The notes under the pieces: generated by a model | Database searches by the model: none | What the model was told of the DNA's origin: nothing | The model's input: the letters and a program-made list of their open reading frames with translations, nothing else | Shown: positions 42,701-54,245 of the stretch, in pieces | How positions within the stretch are numbered: the stretch's first letter is position 1 | Layout: each line of letters begins with the position of its first letter | NCBI GenBank assembly: GCA_903632075.3 | Contig: CAHIKZ030003516.1 | Span: 62,001 to 126,000 of the forward strand | Reading direction: 5' to 3' | Length of the DNA: 64,000 bases | Source of the DNA: Acanthosepion pharaonis | Lineage: Eukaryota; Mollusca; Cephalopoda; Sepiida; Sepiidae | Position numbers and translations under genes: made by a program

Positions 42701-43404
42701 GCTTAGTACAATGAATTTTCATTAATTCTTTTTGAACAACTAAAAGTTTTATTATTTAACATACAAAATACTCTCACTATTTTAAAAACAATTTAATGAT
42801 TAAATACTTATTCAATTAAAATGCAATATTGTTTTTTGTATATCTTTTCTTTAAGTTTTTATATATACAAGAATCCAGTTTCCAGTTTGCCCTGCATTTG
42901 CAAGAACTATAAACGAATCACATGGCCAAACGCTTCAAATAATTGGAATTTAGCTCCAGAAAGAAATATTTGCGCATGGCCAGTGGTATGTTCAAAAGTA
43001 AGAAATCCTAAGAATTCATTCTTTGCTGTTAAAAAGGAAAAAAAGAAATTTTCTTAAAAAATATTGATTACTATGAAGTCCTATAAAATTAAGTTAAATT
43101 AAAGAAATTATTAAACCACAAAGTAGTGTTTTTGTCAAAGTATTTTTCCAAACAAATCAGCTTATTCAAATTTCATTGATTGGTTCGCAAAATTGAACAA
43201 AATGTAGAGTTCGTAAATCTTAACAAAAATGTTACTAATAACTTCAACAATACTAAATACTATGAGGATTTCAACACCTGTTAGTGTGTTGTAAAAAATT
43301 CTAGTTATTTAAACTTTAAATGCATTGAACAATAAGTTAGGTTGTTTAATAAATTCATCATTGAATTTTTTTATGGCCATTTTTTAAAAAAAATTTTTAA
43401 TCAT
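42701..43404. other. AT-rich DNA
   Basis: The 78-codon frame at 42,821-43,057 has no recognisable domain. Nothing else seen. Confidence 0.5.
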
Positions 43405-43540
43405 TTCACTCCAAGCATGGCAATAAAGCCACTACCACACAAGCGGTTACTAGGTGTGAGAGAATATGACAAAAAGAAAACAATTAAGAAGAGAGAATAA
43501 TAAAAGAACAGGATTTAAAATACAAAAAATAATGAATGAC
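43405..43540 (-). pseudogene. LINE-A 3' UTR fragment
   Basis: aagcatggcaataaagccac, cacaagcggttactaggtg and gagagaataataaaagaaca match the LINE-A 3' end at 23.83-23.92 kb and 43.74-43.85 kb. Confidence 0.65.
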
Positions 43541-43547
43541 AGTAGAG

Positions 43548-43645
43548 GTATGGGGGGAGCTTTTTATACATTCAGAGGGTGGGGGCTGTATCATAGATTT
43601 GTCAGGAGGACACAAAACCCTTGCACCAGCCCTGGCTGGACTAAA
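43548..43645 (-). repeat. Repeat R4 fragment
   Basis: On the minus strand, ctggtgcaagggttttgtgt and tatgatacagcccccaccct match the start of R4 (28,268-28,335). It lies between two LINE-A fragments. Confidence 0.6.
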
Positions 43646-43729
43646 ATTTTATTTCTTATATTTTAACATTAACTTTGACAGATGCATTATTTGGCCTTCT
43701 TCAGTGTAAAACAAAGACATTCATCAGTT

Positions 43730-44090
43730 TCACCCCCAAGTAAGGCAATAAAGCCACTAAGACACAAGAGGTTACCGAGTGCGAGAAAATATCAGAAAAA
43801 TAAAGCAACAATTAAAGAGAGAGAACAATAAAAAAACAGGAATTTAAATACAAGATAACAATTGACATTTCATTTAAATCTTCAAAGATCAAAGTTGACT
43901 GGCAAGCAAGAAGCCAGAAGAGAGTTCCACAAACAAAAAATGTGGGAAAAGAAACTGTTAGCATAGAACTTACAATTACATCTTGTCATTTCAAATGCAA
44001 AATGAGGAGACATTGCTGTTAATCCACTTAAATTTGTAAAGCTTTAGTACCAAAGACAAAATCTCATCAGAACAATCTATAACAGTCGTT
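43730..44090 (-). pseudogene. LINE-A remnant (C-terminus and 3' UTR)
   Basis: The minus-strand frame LWNSLLASCLPVNFDL then NVNCYLVFKFLFF equals the end of LINE-A ('LWNSLPASCFPxxFDLxxFKxxVN'). The 3' UTR at 43,730-43,830 matches 23,825-23,900. Confidence 0.8.
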
Positions 44091-45230
44091 CCCAAACTTT
44101 TTTTACTCTGGGCTGCATTTTTGGAATTAAAATTTACTCATGCCTCACCAAATTCTATGTGATAAAAAGTACATTTAAAAATAAAAAACAGAGGGAGAGT
44201 CAAAGGGAGATAACTGCAGATTCAAAGTCGGAATATTATCATTGATAACTCTCTCCTTCCATTTGTGGATCCTAGTTACTACATTCTTAATACTTAATAT
44301 AATGCAAACATATCACAATGGTAAAATCAGTTAATAATTATTTATAACTATTTTTATGTGATAAAAAGTACATTTAAAAATAAAAAACAGAGAAGGTTAA
44401 AGGGAGATAATCACGGATTTGAAAATCAGAACATTATCATCGATAACTCTCTCCTCCAATTTGTGGACCCTGAGCCGACCAAGCATAGAAATAAATACAA
44501 TATGGGAACCAGTAATAAGAAGTGCCAGTGAAAAGCAATGATAACAAAGTTGCAATATGAACTCTGGTAAAAACATGCAATGATAACAGCTGATAAATGA
44601 TAAATTGCAATATGAGCACTGGTAAAAAAATGGATGCTGAAAACATTAGGTTTATAATACCCAGAAGTTCATACCCAGATCTCAAGGACACATGGCACAG
44701 TGGATAAAGGTGTTGCTTAGATCCAGTGACAGACCCAAAGAATGTCAGTTCAATACCCGGTTAAGGCAGTGGAGAACTTTCAGAGGTTTCAGAGGGAAAA
44801 ATTAGCAGGAGATAACTGATAACGTGGAACTAGAACAATCTATCCCAGTGATCAAAATAAAGGGTTCAGTTCGAAATTCCAAGAAGGCCGAAACGTTGTG
44901 ACAAATATGGCGACAAAGATGAGGACAATAGTCTGACTAATGTAAATACATAATACCTCATCTCAGACAGACCCTAGTTACTATATTCTTAATATAATGC
45001 AAAAATATCACAATGTTAAAATCGGTCAATAACTATTTATACAGGGGCTCATGCATGCAATTATAAGTAATCCATAAAAATATTTTAAATTTTGAAATCA
45101 TATTTATTTTTGGCATATGAATGTTTTGAAACTGTTTCTAAATCTTTGATTGTCTTTCAATCATTCTGCCTCACCTGCTATCCTCTTCTGCTGCACCTAT
45201 GAGGCTTGCTGCACTGTTTGGGAACCATAG
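44091..45230. mobile_element. Possible hAT-type element with internal duplication, carrying F1
   Basis: Left end cagtcgttcccaaact and right end gtttgggaaccatag are inverted, as in hAT elements ('CAGTGGTTCCCAAAC'). I could not confirm an 8-bp target duplication. Inside, tgataaaaagtacatttaaa then ataaaaaacagag occurs at about 44,160 and 44,358, a duplication of period about 200 bp. F1 is inserted at 44,692-44,968, splitting a ctagttacta...aatataatgcaaa block seen at 44,270 and 44,967. Confidence 0.55.
44692..44968 (+). mobile_element. Foldback family F1 with tRNA-like promoter (one arm)
   Basis: Box A-like tggcacagtggataaaggtg, then gatccagtgacagaccc and a box B-like cagttcaatacccgg. Then ggaactagaacaatctatcc, aaataaagggttcagttcga and the arm ccaagaaggccgaaacgttg, then gcgacaaagatgaggacaat. 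The left arm is absent. The arm's ctgaagaaggcc hairpin is shortened. Confidence 0.75.
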
Positions 45231-45350
45231 ATATATGTGGACACAAATTAAGGATCAAATTTAACAAATATATTGTACAATGATCAAAGATGTACACTAA
45301 GTAATTAAAAAAAATAAAAATAGTAATGATATACTATATCAGTTAAAAAT

Positions 45351-45400
45351 AGAGGAACCCTGAAGATGGCCCAAGTGTAGTTGGCTGAAACGTGTCTATA
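45351..45400 (+). repeat. Hammerhead-like motif
   Basis: CTGAAGA, then tggcccaagtgtagttggct (stem II with a bulge), then GAAACGTGTC. Stem III is too short to be convincing, and stem I pairing is not obvious. Confidence 0.4.
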
Positions 45401-46635
45401 ATAACAGCTATAATAATGGCTTTACTACTGTTTAGTAGGCACACATCAAAGTGGCAGTCATAATTACAGGATAAACAAAATACCCAAAGAATTTAATTTA
45501 ATTCATCTCCTGTAAAAAAAAAAAAAAAAAATTAATTAGTTGATTGCTGTTGTCTGGTAAATGGTAGTCAAGCTGTAATGATCAAGGCCGTAAGCAATAG
45601 TTTGAATAAATTGAAGTATAAAAAGCAAGTATTCAGTTTTATATTACATACACCATGTAAATTGGTTGCTTTCATGATATAAATTATTTATGTTAAAGCA
45701 TATGGTATTTAAAGGTTGCGTGTTGGGTCTATTTTAGGGTGTGTTCACATGTAAACAATTAAAGCAAAAGCATACAAAAAAATCAGGTTTCTACAACAGA
45801 CAGGTTTTTTCTTTTTTTTTAGATATAGACTGTAGTGAAACAATATTCTCAATGTCTCTTGGGTATGTCCATTTTCCTTTTTGCTCCAGAAGTGAGGGTG
45901 AGTAAGGATAAGCATTGTTATAATGGTTGAGCTTAAGTCAGCCTTGTGCTGAGTTGGAATGACCAAAGTAAAATTTGTTTTACTTCATTGTTAGAGGTTT
46001 TTTGGCAAAACATGTGCAAACGCTATGCATTGAAAAGTGGAAGAGGGTTTTTCTTTTTCTGGCCCCAAAGCAAGTTCAGATAACTCATGATGAGCTTGGT
46101 TATAATGGTTGTGTTCAAGTCAGTCTTGTACTAAGTTGAAATGTCCAAAGAAAAGTTTGATTGACTTCATCGGATGGAGGCTTTGGAAGATACATGCAAA
46201 TGCTGTGCATTGGAAAGTGGAAAAGAAAGTTCAGTTGTCAGTGGACCGGGGAAACGAACATGCCCTAATGTGAACATATTTTTTTCATGTGTTGCTACAT
46301 CTTGGAGAAAGAGGAAGAGAAGAAAATTTTGTTTTTTTATAGACTTAAACAGCGCCACCTAACTGTCATTTGATGAAACTAAGTGGGATAATCATATTTC
46401 TGGTTCTTTTCCTCTTAGCATCATGGGCAAATATATTTCTTCTTTTTTTTTATTATTATTCATTATTATTATTATTTTATTTATTGATTTTGTTTTATTT
46501 TCCCACAAGCAGAAACATTTTAAGAAAAAAATGAACAGGATCCGTGAAAACAAATTAAATTATAATTTTTCTTAGTAATAATTTAATTTCTATTTACTAT
46601 TTATGTTCCATAATGATTATTATATCTACATTCAG
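45401..46635. other. DNA without recognised gene; about 235-bp internal direct repeat
   Basis: ttcccatt-type blocks repeat: aaagtaaaatttgttttact (45,965) with tttttggcaaaacatgtgca and gctatgcattgaaaagtgga; then aaagaaaagtttgattgact (46,149) with atacatgcaaatgctgtgca and ttggaaagtgga. gtcagccttgtgctgagttg (45,936) and gtcagtcttgtactaagttg (46,119) confirm a tandem duplication of about 183 bp. Poly(A) lies at 45,513-45,530. A (TTA)n-like run lies at 46,451-46,475. Confidence 0.6.
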
Positions 46636-47265
46636 GGCCTGGTTTAAGGGACTCATGGCCCCCACCGTGTCTATGATACACCCCACCAAATCTGTGACCT
46701 GCCCCCCCCCCACACACACACACTTTACAACATCTTAATTTTCATATGGTTGTATTCATATAAAATACAAACTGTAACCTAATTATGTACGATAATAAAT
46801 CATCTGCAATATAGGTCAACAATTCAACTAGAAAAAATGAAAATAAATCCAATTTATCTAAATACAAATTAGAGACATGTCATAATACATCATTCTATCT
46901 TAAATAAATCAAGAATGTTTTGTGGCAATTTTTAACATGAACTGGAGATTTTTCTTCTTAAAAAGTTGAATAATTTTTAACACATTCAACATTATGTATA
47001 AAAAATAGTGAATTTTTTTGTGTTTTTTTTCGAGACAAAATCTGTATAAAATTTTTAATCCTTTAAAATAGTTGTGCTTAGTTTAATTTTCTATTTTCTA
47101 TTTTTCTTATATAAATGTAGATAGAAAAAAGCAAATGTTGATAAGATAGTGAGGGTCATAGAGTACTGCAATCAGGTATGCCCTCCCCCACATTAGTCAA
47201 GGAGTTCAGAGGGTAATATTCACTGCTCCTTACAGGTTGGTCTGAAAGCCTTGTCACCCCTACAT
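46636..47265 (+). repeat. Interspersed repeat R4, copy 2 (uninterrupted)
   Basis: gggcctggtttaagggactc, a C-rich run, atatggttgtattcatataa, aattatgtacgataataaat, gcaatataggtcaacaattc, then gcaaatgttgataagatagt and gggtcatagagtactgcaat. It defines the intact order of R4 and shows that the 28.7-29.65 kb block in copy 1 is an insertion. Confidence 0.78.
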
Positions 47266-47544
47266 AATATAATTTTCTGTTTCAGATGGTTGACACAAAC
47301 TCCAACAGTTTGGAAGAGAGGCTGCTTGCAAGTGTATGAACACATGATCGTGTGCATTTTGGCAAGAGCATGGAGGATATGTGACATGATTTCACTGCAA
47401 GATTCAGCAAACCAGCTGTTCCAAAGAGGACGATACTGGTTAGGGGTGACAATACTTTCGGACCACGCTGTACTTCATAAAGATTTATATATCTTAGCAA
47501 TAATATTATTCTTATTTACTACCTCTCTTCCACAATGATTGTTA
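47266..47544. other. Left flank of the satellite
   Basis: Includes ttatatatcttagcaataat at 47,486-47,505, which recurs at the right flank (51,255). Confidence 0.5.
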
Positions 47545-50500
47545 AATTTGCATTTGTTTGAATTATTGTTAAATACTTCATTAAGAAAAATTTACTTTGC
47601 AATAATTTTAGTTTTATTTGCGACCTCACTTTCATAATGATTACATTTGTTTGGATTATTGTTAAATATTTCATTAAGAAAGATTTACTTTGCAATAATT
47701 TTAGTTTCATTTACTTCCTCACTTTCATAATGATTACATTTGTTTGGATTATTGTTAAATATTTCATTAAGAAAGATTTACTTTGCAATAATTTTAGTTT
47801 TATTTACTTCCTCACTTTCATAATGATTACATTTGTTTGGATTATTGTTAAATATTTCATTAAGAAAGATTTACTTTGCAATAATTTTAGTTTTTTATTT
47901 GCTACCTCACTTTCATAATGATTACATTTGTTTGGATTATTGTTAAATATTTCATTAAGAAAGATTTACTTTGCAATAATTTTAGTTTTATTTGCTACCT
48001 CACTTTCATAATGATTACATTTGTTTGGATTATTGTTAAATATTTCATTAAGAAAGATTTACTTTGCAATAATTTTAGTTTTATTTGCTACCTCACTTTC
48101 ATAATGATTACATTTGTTTGGATTATTGTTAAATATTTCATTAAGAAAGATTTACTTTGCAATAATTTTAGTTTTATTTACTTCCTCACTTTCATAATGA
48201 TTACATTTGTTTGGATTATTGTTAAATATTTCATTAAGAAAGATTTACTTTGCAATAATTTTAGTTTTATTTACTTCCTCACTTTCATAATGATTACATT
48301 TGTTTGGATTATTGTTAAATACTTCATTAGAAAAAGCAATAATTTTAGTTTTATTTTTACTTTTAATGATTACATTTGTTTGGATTATTGTTAAAATTTT
48401 TAAGAAAGATTTTTACAATAATTTTAGTTTTACCTACCTCACTTTCATAATGATTACATTTGTTTGGATTATTGTTAAATATTTCATTAAGAAAGATTTA
48501 CTTTTGCAATAATTTTAGTTTTATTTGCTACCTCACTTTCATAATGATTACATTTGTTTGGATTATTGTTAAATATTTCATTAAGAAAGATTTACTTTGC
48601 AATAATTTTAGTTTTATTTGCTACCTCACTTTCATAATGATTACATTTGTTTGGATTATTGTAAATAAATATTTTCACTTTAATAATTTTAGTTTTATTT
48701 ACTTCCTCACTTTCATAATAATTACATTTGTTTTTATTAAATGCATTAAGAAAGATTTACAATAATTTTAGTTTTATTTCACCTTTTCATAATGATTACA
48801 TTTGTTTTGGATTATTGTTAAATATTTCATTAAGAAAGATTTACTTTGCAATAATTTTAGTTTTATTTACTTCCTCACTTTCATAATGATTACATTTGTT
48901 TGGATTATTGTTAAATATTTCATTAAGAAAGATTTACTTTGCAATAATTTTAGTTTTATTTGCTACCTCACTTTCATAATGATTACATTTGTTTGGATTA
49001 TTGTTAAATATTTCATTAAGAAAGATTTACTTTGCAATAATTTTAGTTTTATTTGCTACCTCACTTTCATAATGATTACATTTGTTTCGATTATTGTTAA
49101 ATATTTCATTAAGAAAGATTTACTTTGCAATAATTTTAGTTTTATTTACTTCCTCACTTTCATAATGATTACATTTGTTTGGATTATTGTTAAATATTTC
49201 ATTAAGAAAGATTTACTTTGCAATAATTTTAGTTTTATTTACTTCCTCACTTTCATAATGATTACATTTGTTTGGATTATTGTTAAATACTTCATTAAGA
49301 AAGATTTACTTTGCAATAATTTTAGTTTTATTTGCTACCTCACTTTCATAATGATTACATTTGTTTGGATTATTGTTAAATATTTCATTAAGAAAGATTT
49401 ACTTTTGCAATAATTTTAGTTTTATTTACTTCCTCACTTTCATAATGATTACATTTGTTTGGATTATTGTTAAATATTTCATTAAGAAAGATTTACTTTG
49501 CAATAATTTTAGTTTTATTTGCTACCTCACTTTCATAATGATTACATTTGTTTGGATTATTGTTAAATATTTCATTAAGAAAGATTTACATTTTTGCAAT
49601 AATTTTAGTTTTATTTACTACCTCACTTTCATAATGATTACATTTGTTTGGATTATTGTTAAATATTTCATTAAGAAAGATTTACTTTGCAATAATTTTA
49701 GTTTTATTTGCTACCTCACTTTCATAATGATTACATTTGTTTGGATTATTGTTAAATCTTTCATTAAGAAAGATTTACTTTGCAATAATTTTAGTTTTAT
49801 TTGCTACCTCACTTTCATAATGATTACATTTGTTTGGATTATTGTTAAATATTTCATTAAGAAAGATTACTTTTGCAATAATTTTAGTTTTATTTACTTC
49901 CTCACTTTCATAATGATTACATTTGTTTGGATTATTGTTAAATATTTCATTAAGAAAGATTTACTTTGCAATAATTTTAGTTTCATTTGCTACCTCACTT
50001 TCATAATGATTACATTTGTTTGGATTATTGTTAAATATTTCATTAAGAAAGATTTACTTTGCAATAATTTTAGTTTTATTTGCTACCTCACTTTCATAAT
50101 GATTACATTTGTTTCGATTATTGTTAAATATTTCATTAAGAAAGATTTACTTTTGCAATAATTTTAGTTTTATTTACTTCCTCACTTTCATAATGATTAC
50201 ATTTGTTTGGATTATTGTTAAATATTTCATTAAGAAAGATTTACTTTGCAATAATTTTAGTTTTATTTGCTACCTCACTTTCATAATGATTACATTTGTT
50301 TCGATTATTGTTAAATATTTCATTAAGAAAGATTTACTTTTGCAATAATTTTAGTTTTATTTACTTCCTCACTTTCATAATGATTACATTTGTTTGGATT
50401 ATTGTTAAATATTTCATTAAGAAAGATTTACTTTGCAATAATTTTAGTTTTATTTGCTACCTCACTTTCATAATGATTACATTTGTTTGGATTATTGTTA

Positions 50501-51243
50501 AATATTTCATTAAGAAAGATTTACTTTGCAATAATTTTAGTTTTATTTACTTCCTCACTTTCATAATGATTACATTTGTTTGGATTATTGTTAAATATTT
50601 CATTAAGAAAGATTTACTTTGCAATAATTTTAGTTTTATTTGCTACCTCACTTTCATAATGATTACATTTGTTTGGATTATTGTTAAATATTTCATTAAG
50701 AAAGATTTACTTTGCAATAATTTTAGTTTTATTTGCTACCTCACTTTCATAATGATTACATTTGTTTGGATTATTGTTAAATATTTCATTAAAGAAAGAT
50801 TTACTTTGCAATAATTTTAGTTTTATTTGCTACCTCACTTTCATAATGATTACATTTGTTTGGATTATTGTTAAATATTTCATTAAGAAAGATTTACTTT
50901 GCAATAATTTTAGTTTTATTTGCTACCTCACTTTCATAATGATTACATTTGTTTGGATTATTGTTAAATATTTCATTAAGAAAGATTTACTTTGCAATAA
51001 TTTTAGTTTTATTTACTTCCTCACTTTCATAATGATTACATTTGTTTGGATTATTGTTAAATATTTCATTAAGAAAGATTTACTTTGCAATAATTTTAGT
51101 TTTATTTGCTACCTCACTTTCATAATGATTACATTTGTTTGGATTATTGTTAAATATTTCATTAAGAAAGATTTACTTTGCAATAATTTTAGTTTTATTT
51201 GCTACCTCACTTTCATAATGATTACATTTGTTTGGATTATTAT
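47545..51243 (+). repeat. Satellite array, 93/94-bp unit, about 40 copies, dimeric
   Basis: The unit includes cataatgattacatttgttt, ggattattgttaaatatttc, attaagaaagatttactttg and caataattttagttttattt. Two variants differ at the end: acttcctcactttc and gctacctcactttc. In the right half, 93- and 94-bp units form 187-bp dimers (for example from about 50,109 and 50,296, both with ttcgatt in place of ttggatt). Copies are nearly identical except in 48,300-48,800, where several are shortened. A 93-bp unit without stops in one frame yields open frames of up to 266 codons, broken at each 94-bp unit. I regard these as non-coding. The first and last copies decay into the flanks. Confidence 0.97.
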
Positions 51244-51554
51244 ATTCATAAATTATATATCTTAGCAATAATTTCATTTTTATTTTTACCACCTCTCTAT
51301 TTTCTGCTAATTTTTCTATTGTTTACTTTGATATAATTTTGAATTTCTTTTTCTATTATAAAATGTGTATAGAATTTTATTACATTTTTTTATAGAATTT
51401 TTATTACAATTTTTGTAAATGACAACTATTTCTAATTTTACTATAACATTAATTAACCAAATCTTATGTTAATTGTCTTAAAGCAAAAAAGCATATGGTA
51501 ATTAATTAGAATTTAGATAATAATGGCCCAAGTGAAAAAATAGGAAATAATAAG
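51244..51554. other. Right flank of the satellite
   Basis: AT-rich. Starts with ttatatatcttagcaataat, shared with the left flank. No gene seen. Confidence 0.55.
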
Positions 51555-51713
51555 TGTTATAAATAATCAAGAGTAGTCTCCCCTTGTTTTGTTACTTTCC
51601 TCTTTGAGAGAGCTATTTTTGTTTACTGAGACTATAAAAGGGCACTATGCGAACCTTGTATTCTCTGAATAAAGCTTTCTTAAAGCCGATACCTGCATAC
51701 TTTTGTCATTACA
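51555..51713 (+). mobile_element. Solo LTR with 5-bp target duplication
   Basis: 159 bp starting TGTTATAAAT and ending GTCATTACA, flanked on both sides by ATAAG (51,550-51,554 and 51,714-51,718). It has a TATA box (actataaaag, 51,631-51,640) and a polyadenylation signal (gaataaag, 51,667-51,674) in the order expected of U3-R-U5. No internal gag-pol region is nearby, so this is a solo LTR left by recombination. Short LTRs with 5-bp duplications suit Ty3/gypsy elements, but the family is not proven. Confidence 0.88.
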
Positions 51714-51718
51714 ATAAG

Positions 51719-51954
51719 TTTATTGAAATATACCCTACTGGCAAAAGGTTGGTTTTGAATGAAATCTAATTTTAAAAAAATATCATATAATAAACTTTTA
51801 TTTATTTATTTTTAATGTTAGCAAAAAAAATAAGTAGAATTGTTTTACCACCATTTGTTGATATAAATTTATACTTTAAAATTTATGAAAAATAATTATA
51901 ATAAAATCAAATATATTTAGAAATAAGCACACCGTTATCAATCTTTAAAAACAG
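51719..51954. other. AT-rich DNA
   Basis: No gene or repeat recognised. Confidence 0.5.
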
Positions 51955-52315
51955 AATTTAATAACACTATTTACATCATTTAAACTATTGTCCTCATCTT
52001 TGTTGCCATATTTATTACAATGTTTCGGTCGTTGTATGATCTGGCCTTCTTCAAGACACATGGCACAGTAGATAAAGGCATTGGTTAGATCCAGTGACAG
52101 GACCCAAAAAGTGTGAGTTCGACTGGTTAAGACAGTGGAGATCTTATAGAGGGGAATTAACAGTAGATAACTGATAAGTGACATTCATTAAACATGGCAC
52201 GTGGAACTAGAACAGTCTACCCCAGTGAGCGAAATAAAGGGTTCGGGTTCGACATTCTAACCACCTGAAGAAGGCCGGAGCGTACAATGGATGAAACATT
52301 ATAAGTCATTTTTAC
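51955..52315 (+). mobile_element. Foldback family F1 with tRNA-like loop, two arms
   Basis: Left arm (minus sense) 51,965-52,055: cctcatctttgttgccatat, tacaatgtttcggtcgttgt and ggccttcttcaag. Loop 52,056-52,200: box A-like tggcacagtagataaaggca, gatccagtgacagg and a shortened box B gagttcgactgg. Right arm 52,200-52,315: aaataaagggttcgggttcg, then ctgaagaaggccggagcgta and caatggatgaaacatt. It is the clearest arm-promoter-arm arrangement. Confidence 0.82.
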
Positions 52316-52351
52316 CTGTGCCATTATTACCATTCACTGGTAATATTTTAA

Positions 52352-53080
52352 TCTCTATCTATAAAAGGCAGGATGTGTGTGTGTGTAACAAATGCACAGC
52401 CGCAATTTTTGACAGATTTGCATCAAAATTTATATGCACATGCTCCAAGTTAGTGGAAATAATCGATGCTCCATCGATAGTGGAAATAATTGATTTTTTC
52501 ATGCTTCTACGGCAGTTTTCATGTAGTTTGCGGCCATTTTCTACTGGCCAGAGTGAGAGCCTATAGCTGGCTGCCATGAATAGGAAGGAAGATTCTATTG
52601 GCCAGTGTGAGAGCCAACAGCTGACTGACATGAATGTTAACTAGCATGCTAACATGCAAAAAAAATCGATAGCTGCATTCGTCACAAGTGGGAAAAATTT
52701 AAATCTGCATGGCACTTTACTCCAATTGGCTCATTCATTTGCTTAAACAGAACTGGGTTGAGTGGGAAAAAGTATTTGTTGTTAACATTCTTTTTTCATT
52801 CGGTTTTTCCAGTTACAAGTCCTTTTTTAAAGCTGATCATTTTGTGTTCATTTTGTTTAGTTCTTTTTTCATAACAGATTTAATGTTTAGTATAGAGCTG
52901 AGAAAAAATTTGCAGTGTGAGATAGGCAAGAAGTAAGGCATGTAGCAACATCAGCGCGGCAAAGAGCACTCCTTTAAAGGCAAGGAAGGGCAAAAATATT
53001 TTAAGTCAAGTGATAGCAATTACTGTATGAGTCGTACGATTTTTGAACCAAGCACGGGCAACGCCGGGCCATGCTGCTAG
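52352..53080 (+). mobile_element. Non-autonomous Helitron, complete
   Basis: Starts TCTCTATCTATAAAAGGCAG after an A. Ends with the hairpin cacgggcaacgccgggcc, then ATGCTGCTAG before a T. These are the TC...CTAG ends, 3' hairpin and A/T insertion site of Helitrons. The 729-bp length and absence of Rep/helicase make it non-autonomous. The interior contains (GT)n, an internal repeat (tctattggccagtgtgagag / ctactggccagagtgagagc) and no long frame with a domain. Confidence 0.9.
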
Positions 53081-54063
53081 TCTTATATAGAAAAATTCTT
53101 TAAAAAAAGCATTTCTAATTTGATTTGTTCTCACTGAAGCCATGATTTTAATTTTATTTTTAAGTTTAATTCAGACATTAATATTTTTTGTAGTAAAGAT
53201 GCAAAACTAATTTGTATATTTACTACAATGAAAAATAAAATGAATATAAAATGGAAAAAAAATGTGTATTATTAAATAATTTATTCTGGGGTTTTATAGT
53301 TTTAGTGATATTTTCTTTTTTATAACTGAACGTTAAATGAGTATGAAATTTTTAACCATTTAACCAAAAATGGGGGGAAAATAATCGATTTTAGCCATAG
53401 TTTAAGACAATTTTAACCTACAACACAAGCAAAACAACAATTCCTAAATAGGAAGAAAAAGTATAGAGAAAAGTGGCTTTCAACGGAAATCCCAAGGTCA
53501 CAAGACTTTTCCTTCTTTTTTCTTTCCTCTCTGAACACAAAGGGAGAAATAGGCTAAAAATAAACATTGACCAACCAAAACAAAAAGGATGACCAAAAAT
53601 CTAAGATTTACAGCTTACTATTACATGACTAAAATTTATTTAAAGTCAACTCTCTTGGTGATAGGTTTTGTAAAAAATACCAAATTGAATAGAATTTGAT
53701 GACTAAAAAATAATAGCCTTACTCATTATTTTCATAATCAGCCAAATAATTTTTATACCAGTTTATAAAATAAATTAAAAAAACAAAAGACCTCCTTGGT
53801 GGAAATAATTAAGATATACAAACTGCTAGGATTTGTCTTCTTATGGCTTAAATTCAGCAAGAAACTAAAAACTTTCAAGGAGAGGTCAGCAGGAAATGAA
53901 ACATTAATCTACATGAACAATAACTAAACTTTCAGGAGAAACTGAAGTCACGAAGTGTAATTAGATCAGCTTTAAAATATTATTTCATGTCATTTTCATT
54001 AACGTTGAAGTTTATCAGTTTTCAGACATTTTACTCTACAAGTTTTCTTCACATTGTCATACA
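53081..54063. other. AT-rich DNA without recognised gene
   Basis: No domain-bearing frame, no terminal repeats seen. Confidence 0.5.
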
Positions 54064-54245
54064 TACAATGATTCTTTTGGACCAGTTTCCTTATCTTTGT
54101 TGTCTTTATCGCAATATTTCAGCCATTCTACTCTCCAGCCTTCTTCATGTTGTGACTATTATACAATGATTCTTTTAGACCAGTTTCCTTATCTTTGTTG
54201 TCTTTATCCCAATATTTCAGCCATTCTACTCTCTAACTTTCTGTA
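54064..54245 (-). repeat. Foldback family F1 arm, tandemly duplicated
   Basis: tacaatgattctttt occurs at 54,064 and 54,162, giving a period of 98 bp. Each copy contains ttatctttgttgtctttatc and atttcagccattctactctc, the minus-sense F1 arm. The second copy is truncated. Confidence 0.75.

Noticed and set aside
17225..51243. CRISPR array
   Set aside because: The tandem repeats have no unique spacers of constant length, and the DNA is clearly eukaryotic.
47637..51265. Repetitive membrane-like protein of up to 266 codons
   Set aside because: It is the satellite unit read in the one frame without stops. Frames break wherever the unit is 94 bp, and no start, promoter or selection for frame is visible.
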